Assembly (NCBI GenBank): GCA_021018995.1
Contig: CM037588.1
Location: forward strand, 39,181,000-39,244,999
Direction of reading: 5' to 3'
Source of the DNA: Chloranthus sessilifolius
Lineage: Eukaryota; Streptophyta; Magnoliopsida; Chloranthales; Chloranthaceae
Length of the DNA stretch: 64,000 nucleotides
Shown piece after piece: positions 1 to 10,795 of the stretch; position 1 is the stretch's first letter; every line of letters begins with the position of its first letter. A model generated the notes under the pieces. The model saw only the letters and a list, made by a program, of their open reading frames with translations, was not told the DNA's origin and searched no databases. The position numbers were made by a program, and so were the translations under genes.

Positions 1-249
1 TCTTCTTCAGTCTATGAAACTCCTCCATCCATTTCCTTACCACGCCTGTAAGTGGTGCCAAATTTAGGGCATATGTGTTTAACTATTATTCTACTTCCCT
101 CAATTTGCTCACTACATCTTGGAATGGCAATAGAATTGGTTCGTGTGTACGTTACCATTGTTCCATTGCCCTTAATCTCCTTTCTAGTTCGAGGATTGAT
201 GTGGTGGTGATTGGAGGGTTAACAGGGGGTGCTTCTTCTCTATTTAATA

Positions 250-1990
250 ATTATGTGAAACCCCCTCTTGGCACTTCAGAGCTTGGTCTAGCTTCTTTTG
301 CTTGAATCATGAGAGTCTGCTCTATAGTGGTTGAAATTGTAGGTAGAACATCAGACTCTATTGGTGCATGGACATGACTAGAAGTAGACATTTTAGCAAT
401 CTGTATATCTTCTGTTATTTCAATGTTTGGGCTCACAGTTCTGCCTGCCTTTCAGCTTGAAGGTGTATGTGTGCAAAGGGTCATATAGACTAGATTGGTC
501 TACAACTATGGCTGGTTCTAACTCGGCTACTATATCAGGTATTGGAGAGCCAATCTCTGCTCTCTCTTGAGTTTGAGTAGAAGTACTCACTCCCTCTTCT
601 ATGGCTGCTGCTTCTGGTACTATTATTTCTATTAATTGCTCCATGGCAGATTCTTCTCGGGTCTCAGGAATCTGTGGGACTTTTGGTGCGAGAAGTGAGA
701 GGTATTTTCTTTTTATTTTCGGCACCTAAAGTTCTCTTATAGGTAGTTACTGTTAAGCTTTCCTCTGTTCTTGGCAAACCCTTTTTTTTGGGGTCTATGA
801 TATACCCCACATTCATCAGCAAATTTGTGATAAGGCCTCCAAAGGGCAAGGTCAACTTCTTCGCCTGATATTTTTCTTGACTCAGTGTCTCTCTCACAGT
901 GGTGATTATTTCAAAAAGGTAAGAGGGCACATCGAACCAATAGCGATTCTCCATTAAGTACAATGCCTTGGCAAAAAGTGCCCTTCTCTATGTTCCGTGA
1001 CCCATGGGGTGGATAGTCTTATGAATTAAAACATCGAAGAAGTGAAGTGATAAACTCCTTGCTTCCAAATCTTTTCGAAGGAAAAAGGACCTATCCCAAG
1101 GAGGTTTTCCTAATAGCTCTATTGCCATTTGGATAAAGTCAAGAAGGGTTTTGGCTGGCATCCTTAGAATGTTAGCCTTTGGGATGTCCTAAGATACTTG
1201 TGGAATCTCTAAAGGTCCTTACATTACCCTGGCAACCATTTCCTTTGTAATTTGGACCGGTAGTCCATTGATACAGGTGGAGAGAATTGGGGATGGTTCC
1301 TGGCTGCTTTTGATATTATTTTTTATAAAACAGTCTCGCCAATCTAGGATAGACTGGTGTGACTCCTCGTTCTAAGAAGTATTGCAGCTCGACATCCTTA
1401 AAGTACTTGATGGCTTCCCCACTCATTTCCAACTTTTCCAAAGACTCGACATCTACTGTGATTTTGGCTCCCACAAGATGGTGTTTCATTGAATAGGGAG
1501 CCGGTCTAATGTTGTGGTAGAAGGCGCTGGCTTTTTGACTTTATCTATTTTTATACTCTTTTCAGGGGCAGGTATTGTTTCAATTCCCATTCCTTCAGAT
1601 TGAGGTTCTCTAACAACCACCCTCAAGGACGTAACTTTCTTTTTAGTTTGGTTTACTACTTTTGACTTAGCTTTGAGGGCAGCAAACCGAGTGATATGGC
1701 TTGTAAGAGGAGAGTTATCGAAACTGTTACCTTCCTCTCCTTCTTCCTCCCTCTATCGCTTGCCTGTGTCTCCCGACCTATTGCAATTTCTTTATCTGCA
1801 ATATGTAGAGAATATTATTTAGTAAATCACAACTTGCATATAAGCTTTCATAAACATTTGCAGAGATTCATCCATTTAAAGGTTGTTACCTTGATCATGA
1901 ATCCACAAACCCTAATTTTAGGATATTGCTTAGAACTTTAATAGGATTTCCAAAATCAAATAGGAGATACATGGAAAGATTTTATAAACA
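250..1990 (-). pseudogene. Env-like / putative plant transposon protein frame of AthA, with an intron
   Basis: Minus-strand coding remnant downstream of gag. The recognisable core lies around 664-963: a stretch reading VPSYLFEIITTVRE followed by LPFGGLITNLLMNVGY, typical of the C-terminal half of the plant transposon protein domain (PF20167-like). After it comes an acidic, Ser/Thr/Glu-rich tail (about 420-660). Upstream, around 1796-1889, a 94-bp stretch has a clean GT (CAAG/GTAACA) and AG (ATATTGCAG) on the minus strand, so an intron near the 5' end is likely; splicing of the downstream frame is known in Athila-type elements. The name of the domain is from memory of the family; function is unknown. 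Broken fossil. Confidence 0.55.
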
Positions 1991-2533
1991 AAAATGGTTG
2001 AGTCCTAGCCAATGAGTTTTTGAAAAATAGAGGGAAAATGATACCAAAAATGGAGGGTTCGAAAATGGGGCCGATGTATCCTCTCTCAAATATGTAGGCC
2101 CTATCTTAGTGATGACTTGCTGAACCGATCATCACGCGTGTGATAACCTAGAGTCGACAGTCGACTCTAGCTTTCAGCAATGATAAGTACGAACCCTTGT
2201 ATCAAGTGAATCGCAATGACTGCACTTTCACTGATAGACATGACTATACGACCAATCGTAAATCCTTACGATTGTTCGCTATAATGTATAGTAGAGGTTA
2301 CATTAAGATTCATCATTTTTCAACGATTTGAATCATAGTGTAATACCTAAACTTAAAAGGAAAAGAACATAGTTTACAATTGGTGCTACGGATGAGTTGG
2401 TAGCTCGACGATCCATGAGGTTTCTATATTTGATTTTGGGGAGCCGATGTCTCCCCCAAGAACACTTGTCCTCTAGGATTGGTGATTGGCTGCGTTGGCA
2501 ATTGACCACTCTCTCTTTTAGCCACTTGGGAAG
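1991..2533 (-). other. Noncoding stretch between gag and the env-like frame of AthA
   Basis: No coding block is visible. Around 2375-2405 the text (TACGGATGAGTTGGTAGCTC) matches the stretch just after integrase in AthB (about 8885-8920), so this is the post-pol region of an Athila-like element. Near 2240-2275 an ATCGTAA/TTACGAT dyad occurs, like those in the Athila LTR. No promoter could be assigned. Confidence 0.5.
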
Positions 2534-3833
2534 CTAGCTGGCCAATCTGGTTTTCCAGCTCCGTAATGAACTGAGTACGTGAATTAAGCACTTATGAGAA
2601 TTGAGGAAGCTGATGTAAATCTTTCGAATGCTGATGCGACTGTTGCTGCAAATCTCGGAGGATTGTAACAACTGTGGCATCAGGTGCATTGCTTTGTGGT
2701 CCATGTTAGGGCTGTGTAGCAGGCAATGGAGGTCATTGGTGGAAAATTTAAGTCTGGGAAAGTCAAGGTTACACAACCAATGGTGCTAGTTGTGCTCCTC
2801 TAGTGGAACTGTAATTAAATTCTAGATGGTTCCTCCATGCTAGATTATATGTGTTTCCATAATCTCCCCCCTGAAAAGCCATTACGTGTTCATTTTCCAC
2901 TACCTCCTGGTATGGTGGCACAGTTGGGTTTTCATTATATGTTTGAGCCTGACAATTAGAATAGTTTGCCAAAGATCTATCCAGAGTGCTTGATTTGGTA
3001 GCCAATAGTATCACAATTTTCTATTCAAGAGCTAAAACCTTTGCACTCATATCGTCCTCTTTCTTTATTTTATCTTTACTGATATCGTAAAGTCCACCCC
3101 TCGCGAGCGAGGTGTAACGAGTGATATCGAGATCAGATCTAAGCAAAGCTTATTTCTGCTTTGAGTTATCGGCCAGTTTCTCGAATAAGTTCTAGGACTG
3201 CTTGCCATTCTGAGCCATATGGGCTCCTTCGCTTACAACATCGACTGTAGACTGGTTAGTCTCAGTCAACCCTTGATAGAAGCTTTGTGTTATCGGCCAG
3301 TTCGACACATCATGGTGAGGGCACTTCCTCAGTAAGTCCTTCATGCGCTGCCAACTCTCATGAAATAATTCTCCAGGTTGTTGCCTGAAATTTTGAATTG
3401 CTTGCCTAATTTGGTTAGTTATGCCAATTGGAAAGTATTTATTTAAGAATTTGGATTGTAGTTCTTCCCAAGTGGTTATACTCCTGGCATGCAGTGAAGT
3501 CAGCCATGCTTTCACTCTATCCTTAAGAGAGAAAGAGAACAACTGTAACTTAGCTGATTCCTCATTAGCTGCCGACAGTGGTAACATAGTGCAGAGTTCT
3601 AGAAAATCCCTTAAGTGTTGATAGGAATCTTCTCTATGAAGCCCATGAAAAGAGGGTATAGTTTGAAGTGTATTGAGCTTGATTTCGTATTTTTGTCCGG
3701 CTACAACCTCTGGTATAACTATATAGGAGGGTGCAGTTAGAGCAACGGGGCTGAAATGTGCTTGAATTGAATGATCGTTAGCCATAATTAAGAATTCTCT
3801 TATGGGAGTACTGTGTGATGCTAAATTATGCAA
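2534..3833 (-). pseudogene. gag: Athila-like gag of AthA
   Basis: Capsid/nucleocapsid precursor that would assemble the element's cytoplasmic particle. The block 3192-3833 carries a retrotransposon gag domain: residues FHGLHREDSYQHLRDFLELC, then LQLFSFSLKDRVKAWL, then WEELQSKFLNKYFP, the order expected in Athila gag. The block 2769-3014 holds the C-terminal signature NTYNLAWRNHLEFNYS, equivalent to the YNPGWRNHPNFSW motif of the family. Upstream lie a leader of about 330 bp and the PBS. Broken fossil; no intact gag is claimed. Confidence 0.8.
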
Positions 3834-4160
3834 GAGAGTCCTTTCAATTTATGGATTGCACTCGAAGAAATCTAGGCTTCGAGATTGGGTGTGATGCATA
3901 CAAGAAGAAAAACTATATATATATATATATTTTATGTTTTTAACTTAATTTAATTTTTATTCTAGAAGGCAGGGAGAGAAACAAATCTGGGCTTCGAGCT
4001 TCTCTGATCAGGGAAAGTTGAAACTCTGATTCGTCACTCCGAATAAACCTATAAAAGATTTAAGTAGTGATCAAAGAAAATTAATAATATAAAGAAATAT
4101 AAAAAGAGAAAGATAAATACTTATTTTCTTTAATTAATATAGATACAACCTAAAATTCTA
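3834..4160 (-). other. AthA leader between PBS and gag
   Basis: AT-rich untranslated leader. It contains a short (TA)n run at 3916-3932 and text (CTTCGAGCTTCTCTGATCAG near 3994) that aligns with the AthB leader at 13578-13600. Nothing else is recognised. Confidence 0.5.
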
Positions 4161-4178
4161 TCCCTAGCAATGGCGCTA
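4161..4178 (-). promoter_or_regulatory. Primer binding site of AthA
   Basis: On the minus strand this reads TAGCGCCATTGCTAGGGA, six bases after the LTR end, close to the TGGCGCCGTTGCCGGGGA site (tRNA-Asp type) typical of plant Athila elements. It is a diverged version of the AthB site. It marks the LTR at 4185-5707 as a 5' LTR. Confidence 0.75.
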
Positions 4179-4184
4179 AAAACT

Positions 4185-5707
4185 TGACTTGTTTCATTAT
4201 ATGTATCTCTAATTAAGTCTTAACCTATTGCAAGCACACAATGGAAACTGTAGAGCTAGTATAGGATCATTCCCACGAAGATAGGTTTTATGTTCTATAT
4301 ATATATATATATATTAATTTTCTGAAAACTTATACTTATCTTTTAAGTTTCTAAGCTACTGGAGAAATATGAATAAAGAATAAAGAATAATTTCTTAAAC
4401 TATATTGCAGAAAATAAATCCTAAATCCTCCTACTTTAGATTATGGTCGTCAATCACAATCTTCAGCTATCGGATATTTACAAATTTAAAATACTGTTAC
4501 ACTATATTTCAGTCTTCTAGAATTTGGGCGTCAATAAAAAACTAGCATCCTTTAATATAGATTTATACTAATCTCTAATCAGCCAAAATTTGGGCGTTAA
4601 TCAAACTTTAGAAAATTAAAGAAGGAAAATAAAAACTATTACACTAATATGCAAATTTCAACTTGAGTCGTCAATTTAAATCAAAATATGAAGATGTTTA
4701 CAAAGTAGTAAATTGTAGTAAAATAAATCTAAATTAGAAAGTAATAAAATTATATCTTTTACCCCTTAGTCGTAGTCGTCAATTGCTTCTAAGAAACTAC
4801 AGATATCTATACTAATCTTCAGCTCTTAATTGCAGTCGTCAATTGCTCTTGAGAAACCTTGGATATCTAATCTACAAAGTAATAAAAATCTACTCTAATT
4901 TGATTGAAAGAAAGCCCAACCTCAGTCGTCAATTGATGCTGAGAATTTCTTCGATGGTTATTCCTATGTGCCGAGCCTCTTATTTATAAATCATAAGGGT
5001 CGGTTTACAAAACTCCTAATTCTAATAAAAGAAATTACTAAAACAAAAGTATCTTAATATAACTCTACGTCTAATCTTATCTTTCCTTCCTTTCAATCTG
5101 TTGATGTACTTCTGGATTTCTTCCTTTATTTCAGCAACAGAGTCCTTAAAGAGTCTTCATTGTCAATCTTCTTAGATCCGTGATTAGCTAGACTTCTTTT
5201 TTAAGAGATCTTCTAATTTTATGCATGGCAGTGTTAATCTTCACATGATCAACAACTTCGGAAGGTGTTCTTTTCTGGAAAATCGTAAATCACGATTTTC
5301 TTCTTTTATTGTAGCTTTCTTTGGAAAATTGTAAATCACGATTTTCTATCTTTAAGACAGCTTCCTATTGAATGATTCTTTATTACGATTCATCACTTTC
5401 TCTTGTATCGTTACTCTTTTGAGCGGCTACTCTCTGGAGAATCGTAAATTACGATTTCGCACTTTCTTTTATATTGTTCCACAAAATCGTAAAGCACGAT
5501 TTTTTATCTTTTCAGTAGCCGATGATTCATCTTTTAGTTCAATTGCCTTTTTATTGCTTTATGAGTTCCTTTTGACAAATATTAATACTTTGGTTCTCTT
5601 TTACTATTTTTCTTTAATTGTTGCACATCAGTAACTTATTAGTAGCAAACTAAGTCCTAGCATCACTAAGTTAAGGGTGGTAAAATGGTATATTATATGA
5701 CTGATCA
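4185..5707 (-). repeat. 5' LTR of AthA
   Basis: About 1523 bp. On the minus strand it starts TGATCAGTCA (5707 side) and ends AAGTCA (4185 side), directly followed by the PBS. It aligns along its length with the AthB LTR at 13768-15205 (for example the repeated 'TTTGGGCGTCAATCAAA' and 'CAGTCGTCAATTGC' phrases). The right boundary is placed where similarity between the two LTRs stops (shared GACTGATCA, then GTACC here versus CCTTG in AthB). It contains five AAAATCGT/ACGATTTT-type dyads at 5278-5505. Confidence 0.75.
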
Positions 5708-5767
5708 GTACCATACTGTCTTACATTTCAATTTGATATGAATTGTGCTAACAAACATGCTCTCGTC

Positions 5768-6189
5768 AGGTTGGAGATCATGTATTAGCGAAGATCTCAC
5801 CGATCAAAGGCGTGATGCGATTTGGCAAGCGAGGGAAGCTCAACCCTCGATTTATTGGCCCTTTTAAAATTTTGGGTCGTGTTGGTGAAGTAGCCTATTG
5901 CATCGCCTTGCCACCTTAGCTGTCTAGTATCCACGATGTCTTCCACTTGTCGATGCTCAGAAAGTACGTGAGAGATGTGTCACATGTGTTGGACTACTAG
6001 CCAATTGAAGTCCAGGAAGACTTGATGCTGGTTGAGGAGCCGATGAAGATTTTAGACCGAAAAGAACAAATTTTGAGAAACATGAGAATTTCACTGGTCT
6101 TAGTCCAATGGCAGGATCACTCCACTACTGAAGCGACGTGGGAACGGGAGGCAGAAATTAGAGAGCAATACCCATCACTATATAATTGA
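5768..6189 (+). pseudogene. Chromovirus (Tekay/Del-like) integrase C-terminus with chromodomain
   Basis: Plus-strand fragment of pol. It starts with VGDHVLAKISPIKGVMRFGK and GKLNPRFIGPFKIL, the post-core integrase domain, continues through the HDVFHLSMLRKYV linker, and ends with a chromodomain: QILRNMRISLVLVQWQDHS, EATWERE, then YPSLYN. Such chromodomains help steer integration toward heterochromatin. No RT, protease or gag of this family is seen. It is a 3' fragment, oriented opposite to the Athila copies on each side. Confidence 0.8.
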
Positions 6190-6763
6190 GGTGAGTCACT
6201 TGACAGTATGCTAGCGTATTGAAAATCGAATAAAATTTTCGCACATGTATAGTCAATGAAAATTTTGTAATAAGCCTAGAACTCAAGCGTCGCTATTGCA
6301 TTTATATAGCAGTCAATTGCGTGTATACTGATCAGCTGTTTAAACAACTACATCTAATATGTGTAATTAGCACCCATCTATTAGGGATAATGCACAATAT
6401 TTGAATGATGCCCACACACTTACATGTTCTCATAACGCATAAATGAAATGACCTTGAAATTCTGCACATACTAGCCTTAGCACACACCGTTAATGTCCAG
6501 TACAAGTCTAGAGTGCAGCCCACCCAAATCTCCCTGGCATTGCGAGCCAAAACAATAGAAACAAAACTAATTTTGGTTCTTGTACCCCTCACCGCAGTGA
6601 GAATGAAGCTCGCCGCGGTGAGAGCTTCAGATTGTGGCTCGCCACGACGAGAACTTATGGTCGCCGCGGTGACTTAGAAAAGGTTAAATAGGCTTGAAAA
6701 TCCCTAATTCTTATCATTTTCGAACTTTCGAAGCGTGGGACCCTTGCTCTTCTCCACTCTCGC
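6190..6763 (+). repeat. Probable 3' LTR remnant of the chromovirus fragment, with a GC-rich dyad cluster
   Basis: Sequence directly downstream of the chromodomain, where the polypurine tract and 3' LTR of a chromovirus should lie. No coding block is visible. At 6588-6672 four related 14-base near-palindromes follow one another (CTCACCGCAGTGAG, CTCGCCGCGGTGAG, CTCGCCACGACGAG, GTCGCCGCGGTGAC). I could not fix LTR ends. Confidence 0.4.
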
Positions 6764-7326
6764 GTGGAATTGAACCTATTTTCCTTTGAAAAAGGTGTTT
6801 TCTCATGCCAAATTTCTCAACCTTCAAGGATTGTAGCACATGCAAGCATGCCGGATCCAATTTTCCCTAAATTTCAACCACTCATTGAGGTAAAAATTCT
6901 AGATCCTTATATTTTCGTTCAATTTCTTTATGCATGGCTTTCAAGAAGAAAGCTGCCACTAAAATCCCTGTTTCAAGACCAAAACTCTTGGCTAGTGCCA
7001 AGGGCAAAGCCCCGGCTGCTTCTTTGCGACCACCATCACAATCACCACCACCACCAACAAACCATGAGCAACCTATGGCCTGGTGGTTAAATAAAGCTTT
7101 TGAACCAGAGTGGTTATTCAACCCGAAACTATTTGACGGTGATATGGCCACCTGGTCAATAAATCATATTAGACGGGCCAAGTTGGAACCCTTACGACGA
7201 CCCGCACACCCACACTTTTACCCTTGGTTAGTAAAACTCTTCTACCAGAACTTTAAGAAGAGTGACAATGATGGGCAGTTTACTACTGAGATTGACAGGC
7301 GGACCTTTCACATTAAGTCTTTATGA
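6764..7326 (+). pseudogene. Plus-strand fragment of an env-like / putative plant transposon protein frame
   Basis: The clearest part (6934-7326) begins with a basic, Ala/Pro-rich leader (KKKAATKIPVSRPK, then PPSQSPPPPTNHEQ) and continues WLFNPKLFDGDMATWSINHI and FYPWLVKLFYQNFKKSDNDG, the N-terminal half of the same domain class seen at 250-1990, but on the opposite strand. A GTAAAAATTC donor near 6888 and a TTTCAAG acceptor near 6958 could mark the same kind of intron as in AthA. The orientation opposes both neighbouring Athila copies, so it is a separate fragment or an inverted piece. Function unknown. Confidence 0.5.
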
Positions 7327-7739
7327 TATAGCCACCGCCATGAACTTCCAACCCATATATGACAACAACCTAGGATTGCAAGCCCCTTGACCCAAAGAAC
7401 CCAAGTTCCATCACATCACGACTAGAATGACCAAAACCCAATTGCCACTACTTATATAATTTTGAAACTATAATATAAATATTGCAATTTAAATCAAAGT
7501 ATAGTTTTAAACATTCAATATGATACAATGTTGAAAAGAGCTAGACATGAATCGTAATTGCTCTATTTTGATTATTGAACTTCTACTATGATGGATCATA
7601 AAGTTTATGGATTCATAAATTTTTTTTTATCATAACTCTCATAATGGTTAAATTTTTCTATTATCGATATTTCCAAAACTAATCTGAAATAGAAAAGAGA
7701 AAAAAAAAAATTTTCTTAAGAGAAGTATATAAAAAGTAA
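7327..7739. other. AT-rich stretch, nothing recognised
   Basis: About 410 bp with homopolymer runs (T-run at 7619-7628, A-run at 7698-7709). It lies between the plus-strand env-like fragment and the 3' part of AthB. I see no gene, LTR end or clear repeat. Confidence 0.5.
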
Positions 7740-7757
7740 ACAAACTAATATACACAG

Positions 7758-7800
7758 AAGTGTAACCCCCCCAAACTTGAATAGGACAATGTCCTCATTG
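7758..7800 (-). other. Conserved Athila post-pol motif
   Basis: On the minus strand this reads GCACAATGAGGACATTGTCC followed by TATTCAAGTTTGGGGGG. A GAGGACA..AAGTTTGGGGG signature of this kind is a familiar noncoding landmark downstream of pol in Athila elements, recalled from the family. It supports the strand and family of AthB. Confidence 0.65.
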
Positions 7801-8039
7801 TGCAAAAATAGGGGATACATCAAAATTTCTGGATCATACCTGTGGTGCTGTTGAGATGTCGGGCCTATAATCTGTAAACTTATTCAAAAATCTCTCTCAA
7901 AACTTGGGATAAATTACTTTTGACTTATTCAAACAGAAATTGTACTACAAAAATATTAGAAGCAATAATAATATTCAAAGAAAATTTCATATATTAACCG
8001 AAATTTATAGAGTACATTTAAAGGAAACAAAAATGATTA

Positions 8040-8520
8040 CATAAAAGATTAAACCTAGGAAAAATCTAGACATATCCTAACTACGACACTGGCAGCAACG
8101 CTCGAAGTAAAATTTTCCTTGATAAAGATCGGTCCTCGGCTTCTAACCACTGTCCTGCCAAAAAGTTGGTTCACCCTCTGACTTCGAGGTGTGCATCCAA
8201 TAGATGAGGGAAAAGGATGGTTTAAGAAGATGGAGGAGGTGGCGATGGGGAATGAGGTGTATGAGGCGGAGAAGATTTATGATGTTTGGTAGATGGAGGT
8301 GGTGTCATCAGCAGATTCTGGAATGGGAAGAGAGGAGAAGAGGGCAATGATTTCATTGATTATCCGTGCCCTTTCCTCTAGGAGCGCCGTGACTTCCTCT
8401 TCATGGCGTCAGAGAAGACAGTCAAATGCTTCACTGACCTCGGACAAACTTGGTGGTTTTACCATGGCGAAAGTGGTGATGGTGGAAGAAACCAAATGGA
8501 ATTGAGTGATTTGTCTAAAG
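8040..8520 (-). pseudogene. C-terminal remnant of the env-like frame of AthB
   Basis: On the minus strand a short frame reads RHEEEVTALLEERARIINEI and IIALFSSLPIPESADDTTS, followed by a Pro/Ser/His-rich stretch (SPPHTPHSPSPPPPSS). A charged helix followed by a low-complexity tail is what the ends of putative plant transposon protein frames look like. It sits between integrase and the post-pol motif. No function can be assigned; broken fossil. Confidence 0.4.
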
Positions 8521-8982
8521 ATTTGGATCTAGACTTATAATCAGTTTGGGACAGGGATTTGAAGAGTTGCCATAAATGTTCATTATGGGTTGGCGTTGAA
8601 GAATGCGAACCATTTGGTATTACCATTACTTTTTGGTAAGATGTGGCTGCACAGCGTAAATCGAGGCGATGCCTTGGTTATCGACGATTGTGCCTTTCCG
8701 ATAGCAAAATATGTGGCTCAAATAACATATTCTCTCATCAATCATAATCACTATGATTTCCTACGGGAGAACTCATGCGCTATAAGACATCGTACTCACT
8801 ACGATTCTTCGTATCAATAGAACAACTACATGACACACCTACTTTTGTACCAAAAAGTTTAAAAATAAATTAACTCACACCAAATTGCTACGGGTGAGTC
8901 GGTAGCTCAACAATGCCCGAGAGTATATTAGTCATACTCTGGGTCTTTTAGCGAAATTATGGTCACACACCCCTTTTTCTTC
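8521..8982 (-). other. Noncoding post-integrase stretch of AthB
   Basis: No coding block. It shares the phrase around 8885-8920 (GCTACGGGTGAGTCGGTAGC) with AthA at 2378-2405. Dyads of the ATCATAATC/GATT and ATCGTA/TACGAT type occur at 8740-8815, like those of the LTR. Confidence 0.45.
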
Positions 8983-10340
8983 TTATGTAATTATCAATTT
9001 TAATCTCTGCCCATTAACCTTGAATGTACGATCGTCTTTGAGATCTTGAACGGTTGCCCCTCGAGGATACGCTTCTATAACATTGTCTGGTCCATCCCAA
9101 CGACTTCGTAATTTCTCTGGGAAAAGTTTTAATTTGGAATTAAATAACCAGACTTGTTGGCCTAGCGTAAAACTTTTCATAAAATATGCATGTCATGGAA
9201 TGCCTTAGTTTTGGCCTTCTAGATTTAAGAATTTTCATACGCATTATTACAAATTTCTTCAAATTCATTGAGCTCATGTTTTTGTTGTTCACCAATTGCG
9301 TCCAACTCGAAATTCAGTGCTTTGATAGCCCATAGATCTCTATGTTCTAATTCCACAGGAAAATGGCAAGCTCTTCCGTATACTAGCCGGTAAGGAGACA
9401 TGCCAATTGGTGTTTTGGAGGCAGTTCTATATGCCCACAAGGCACCATTCAATCTCATGGACCAATCTTTTCTATCATGTCGAACAGTCATTTCCAGTAT
9501 CTTCTTTATTTTTCGGTTAGAGACCTCAACTTATCCACTGGTTTGCGGGTGATAAGGGGTTGTGATTTTGTGAGTAACCCCATATTTTTTGAGCAAGCCC
9601 TCAAAATATCTATTACTAAAATGGCTTCCTCCATCACTTATAATAGCTTGTGGAGTTTCAAACTGTGAAATATATTCTCTTTGATGAAAGAGATTACCAC
9701 CTTATGATCATTTGTTCTCATGGCTGCGGCTTTGACCCATTTTGACATGTAGTCGACAGCCACAAGTATGTACATAGATCTGAACGAAGGTGGGAAGGGA
9801 CCCATGAAATCTATGCCCCACACATCAAAGGGTTCTGCGACCAAAATTGGTTGGAGGGGCATCATGTTCCTTCGGGACATGGCTCCTGCCTTCTGACATC
9901 GATCACAAGCTTGACAAAAATTCTGGACATCTTTAAATAATGATAGCTAATAAAATCCTAATTGTAGTACTTTGGCAGCCGTTTTCCTTCCACCGAAGTG
10001 GCCCCCACAAGCATATGTGTGACAGAACTACAGAATATTATGGGTGTCACTATCGAGCACACATTTTTTAATTATCCGGTCTGGACATATCTTAAAGAGG
10101 TCAGGTTCCTCCCAAATATAGTATTTTATATTGAAAAAGAAAATATACCTGTCCTGATTGGACCAAGTCGGGGGAATCTTACCTGTTGCCAAGTAATTAA
10201 CGATATTGGCGTACCATGGTACTGTTGTTTGAATGGTAAAAAGCTACTCGTCTGGGAAGGTATTGCGCAGAGATTCTTTAATGATGGATTCAAGATTTTC
10301 AATTCTCGATAGGTGATCAGCCACCACGTTCTCAACTCCC
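8983..10340 (-). pseudogene. Athila-like integrase (pol) of AthB
   Basis: Integrase part of pol, which would insert the cDNA into nuclear DNA. In order along the minus strand: linker and zinc-binding part (ACGGHFGGRKTAAKVLQLGF near 9960-10030, then FCQACDRCQKAGAMSRRNMM near 9850-9930), catalytic core beginning PFDVWGIDFMGPFPPSF and VDYMSKWVKA (9638-9880), core end [20 protein letters not shown] and [18 protein letters not shown] (9225-9491), and C-terminal domain [20 protein letters not shown] with SRWDGP (8983-9180). Order and motifs match Athila pol. Broken fossil. Confidence 0.85.
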
Positions 10341-10369
10341 TTTTTATCTTTAATTTTGAAGTTAAATTC

Positions 10370-10700
10370 CTACAAAAGTAGGATCCACTTGATTAGTTTA
10401 GGCTTGGCATCCTTTTTGGTTAATAAATATTTCAATGCAGAATGATAAGAGAAGATGATAATCTTTGATCCCAATAGGTATTTCCAGAATTTGTCTAATG
10501 CAAATACGACGGCTAGGAGCTCTTTCTCGGTGGTGGTATAGTTCACCTGAGCTTCGATCAAGGTTCTACTTGCATAATAAATTACATGAGGAACCTTGTC
10601 TTTTCGCCATCCTAGGACTGCGCCTATTGCATGATCAAAAGCGCATCACTTCAAAAGGTAGGGAGTAGTCAGGAGGTTGGATGATTGGTGCAGATGAAAG
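10370..10700 (-). pseudogene. RNase H domain of AthB pol
   Basis: Would degrade the RNA strand of the RNA-DNA hybrid during reverse transcription. Visible residues NYTTTEKELLAVVFALDKF and YHSALKYLLTKKDAKPKLIK are the standard E-helix and the second half of the gypsy RNase H fold. It lies between RT and integrase as expected. Broken fossil. Confidence 0.8.
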
Positions 10701-10795
10701 AAGTGCTTGAAGCTGATTAAAGGCGTCAAGACAGGCATCATCAAAGTCAAAAGGTACATCGTTTGCTAATAGGTGGCATAAAAGTCTCGAGATTT

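Larger units (their letters stand above)
1..5707 (-). mobile_element. AthA: Athila-like Ty3/gypsy element, runs off left edge
   Basis: A minus-strand LTR element read from right to left: LTR (4185-5707), PBS (4161-4178), gag (2534-3833), a noncoding stretch, then an env-like frame (250-1990). Family assignment rests on the Athila-style gag, on the PBS type shared with AthB, and on the downstream frame, which resembles the 'putative plant transposon protein' domain often found in Athila-type elements. I see no protease, RT or integrase block in this copy. The far (3') LTR would lie left of base 1. It is broken in several places. Its LTR differs from AthB's in length and in many bases, so the two are separate old insertions. 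Confidence 0.8.

Noticed and set aside
7036-7075. His-rich run on the plus strand
   Set aside because: Shadow in another frame of the Pro/Ser-rich leader of the env-like fragment.
250-8520. A retrovirus-type envelope gene
   Set aside because: The frames after gag/pol resemble the plant transposon protein domain; I see no signal peptide, cleavage site or transmembrane pattern. 'Env-like' refers to position only.
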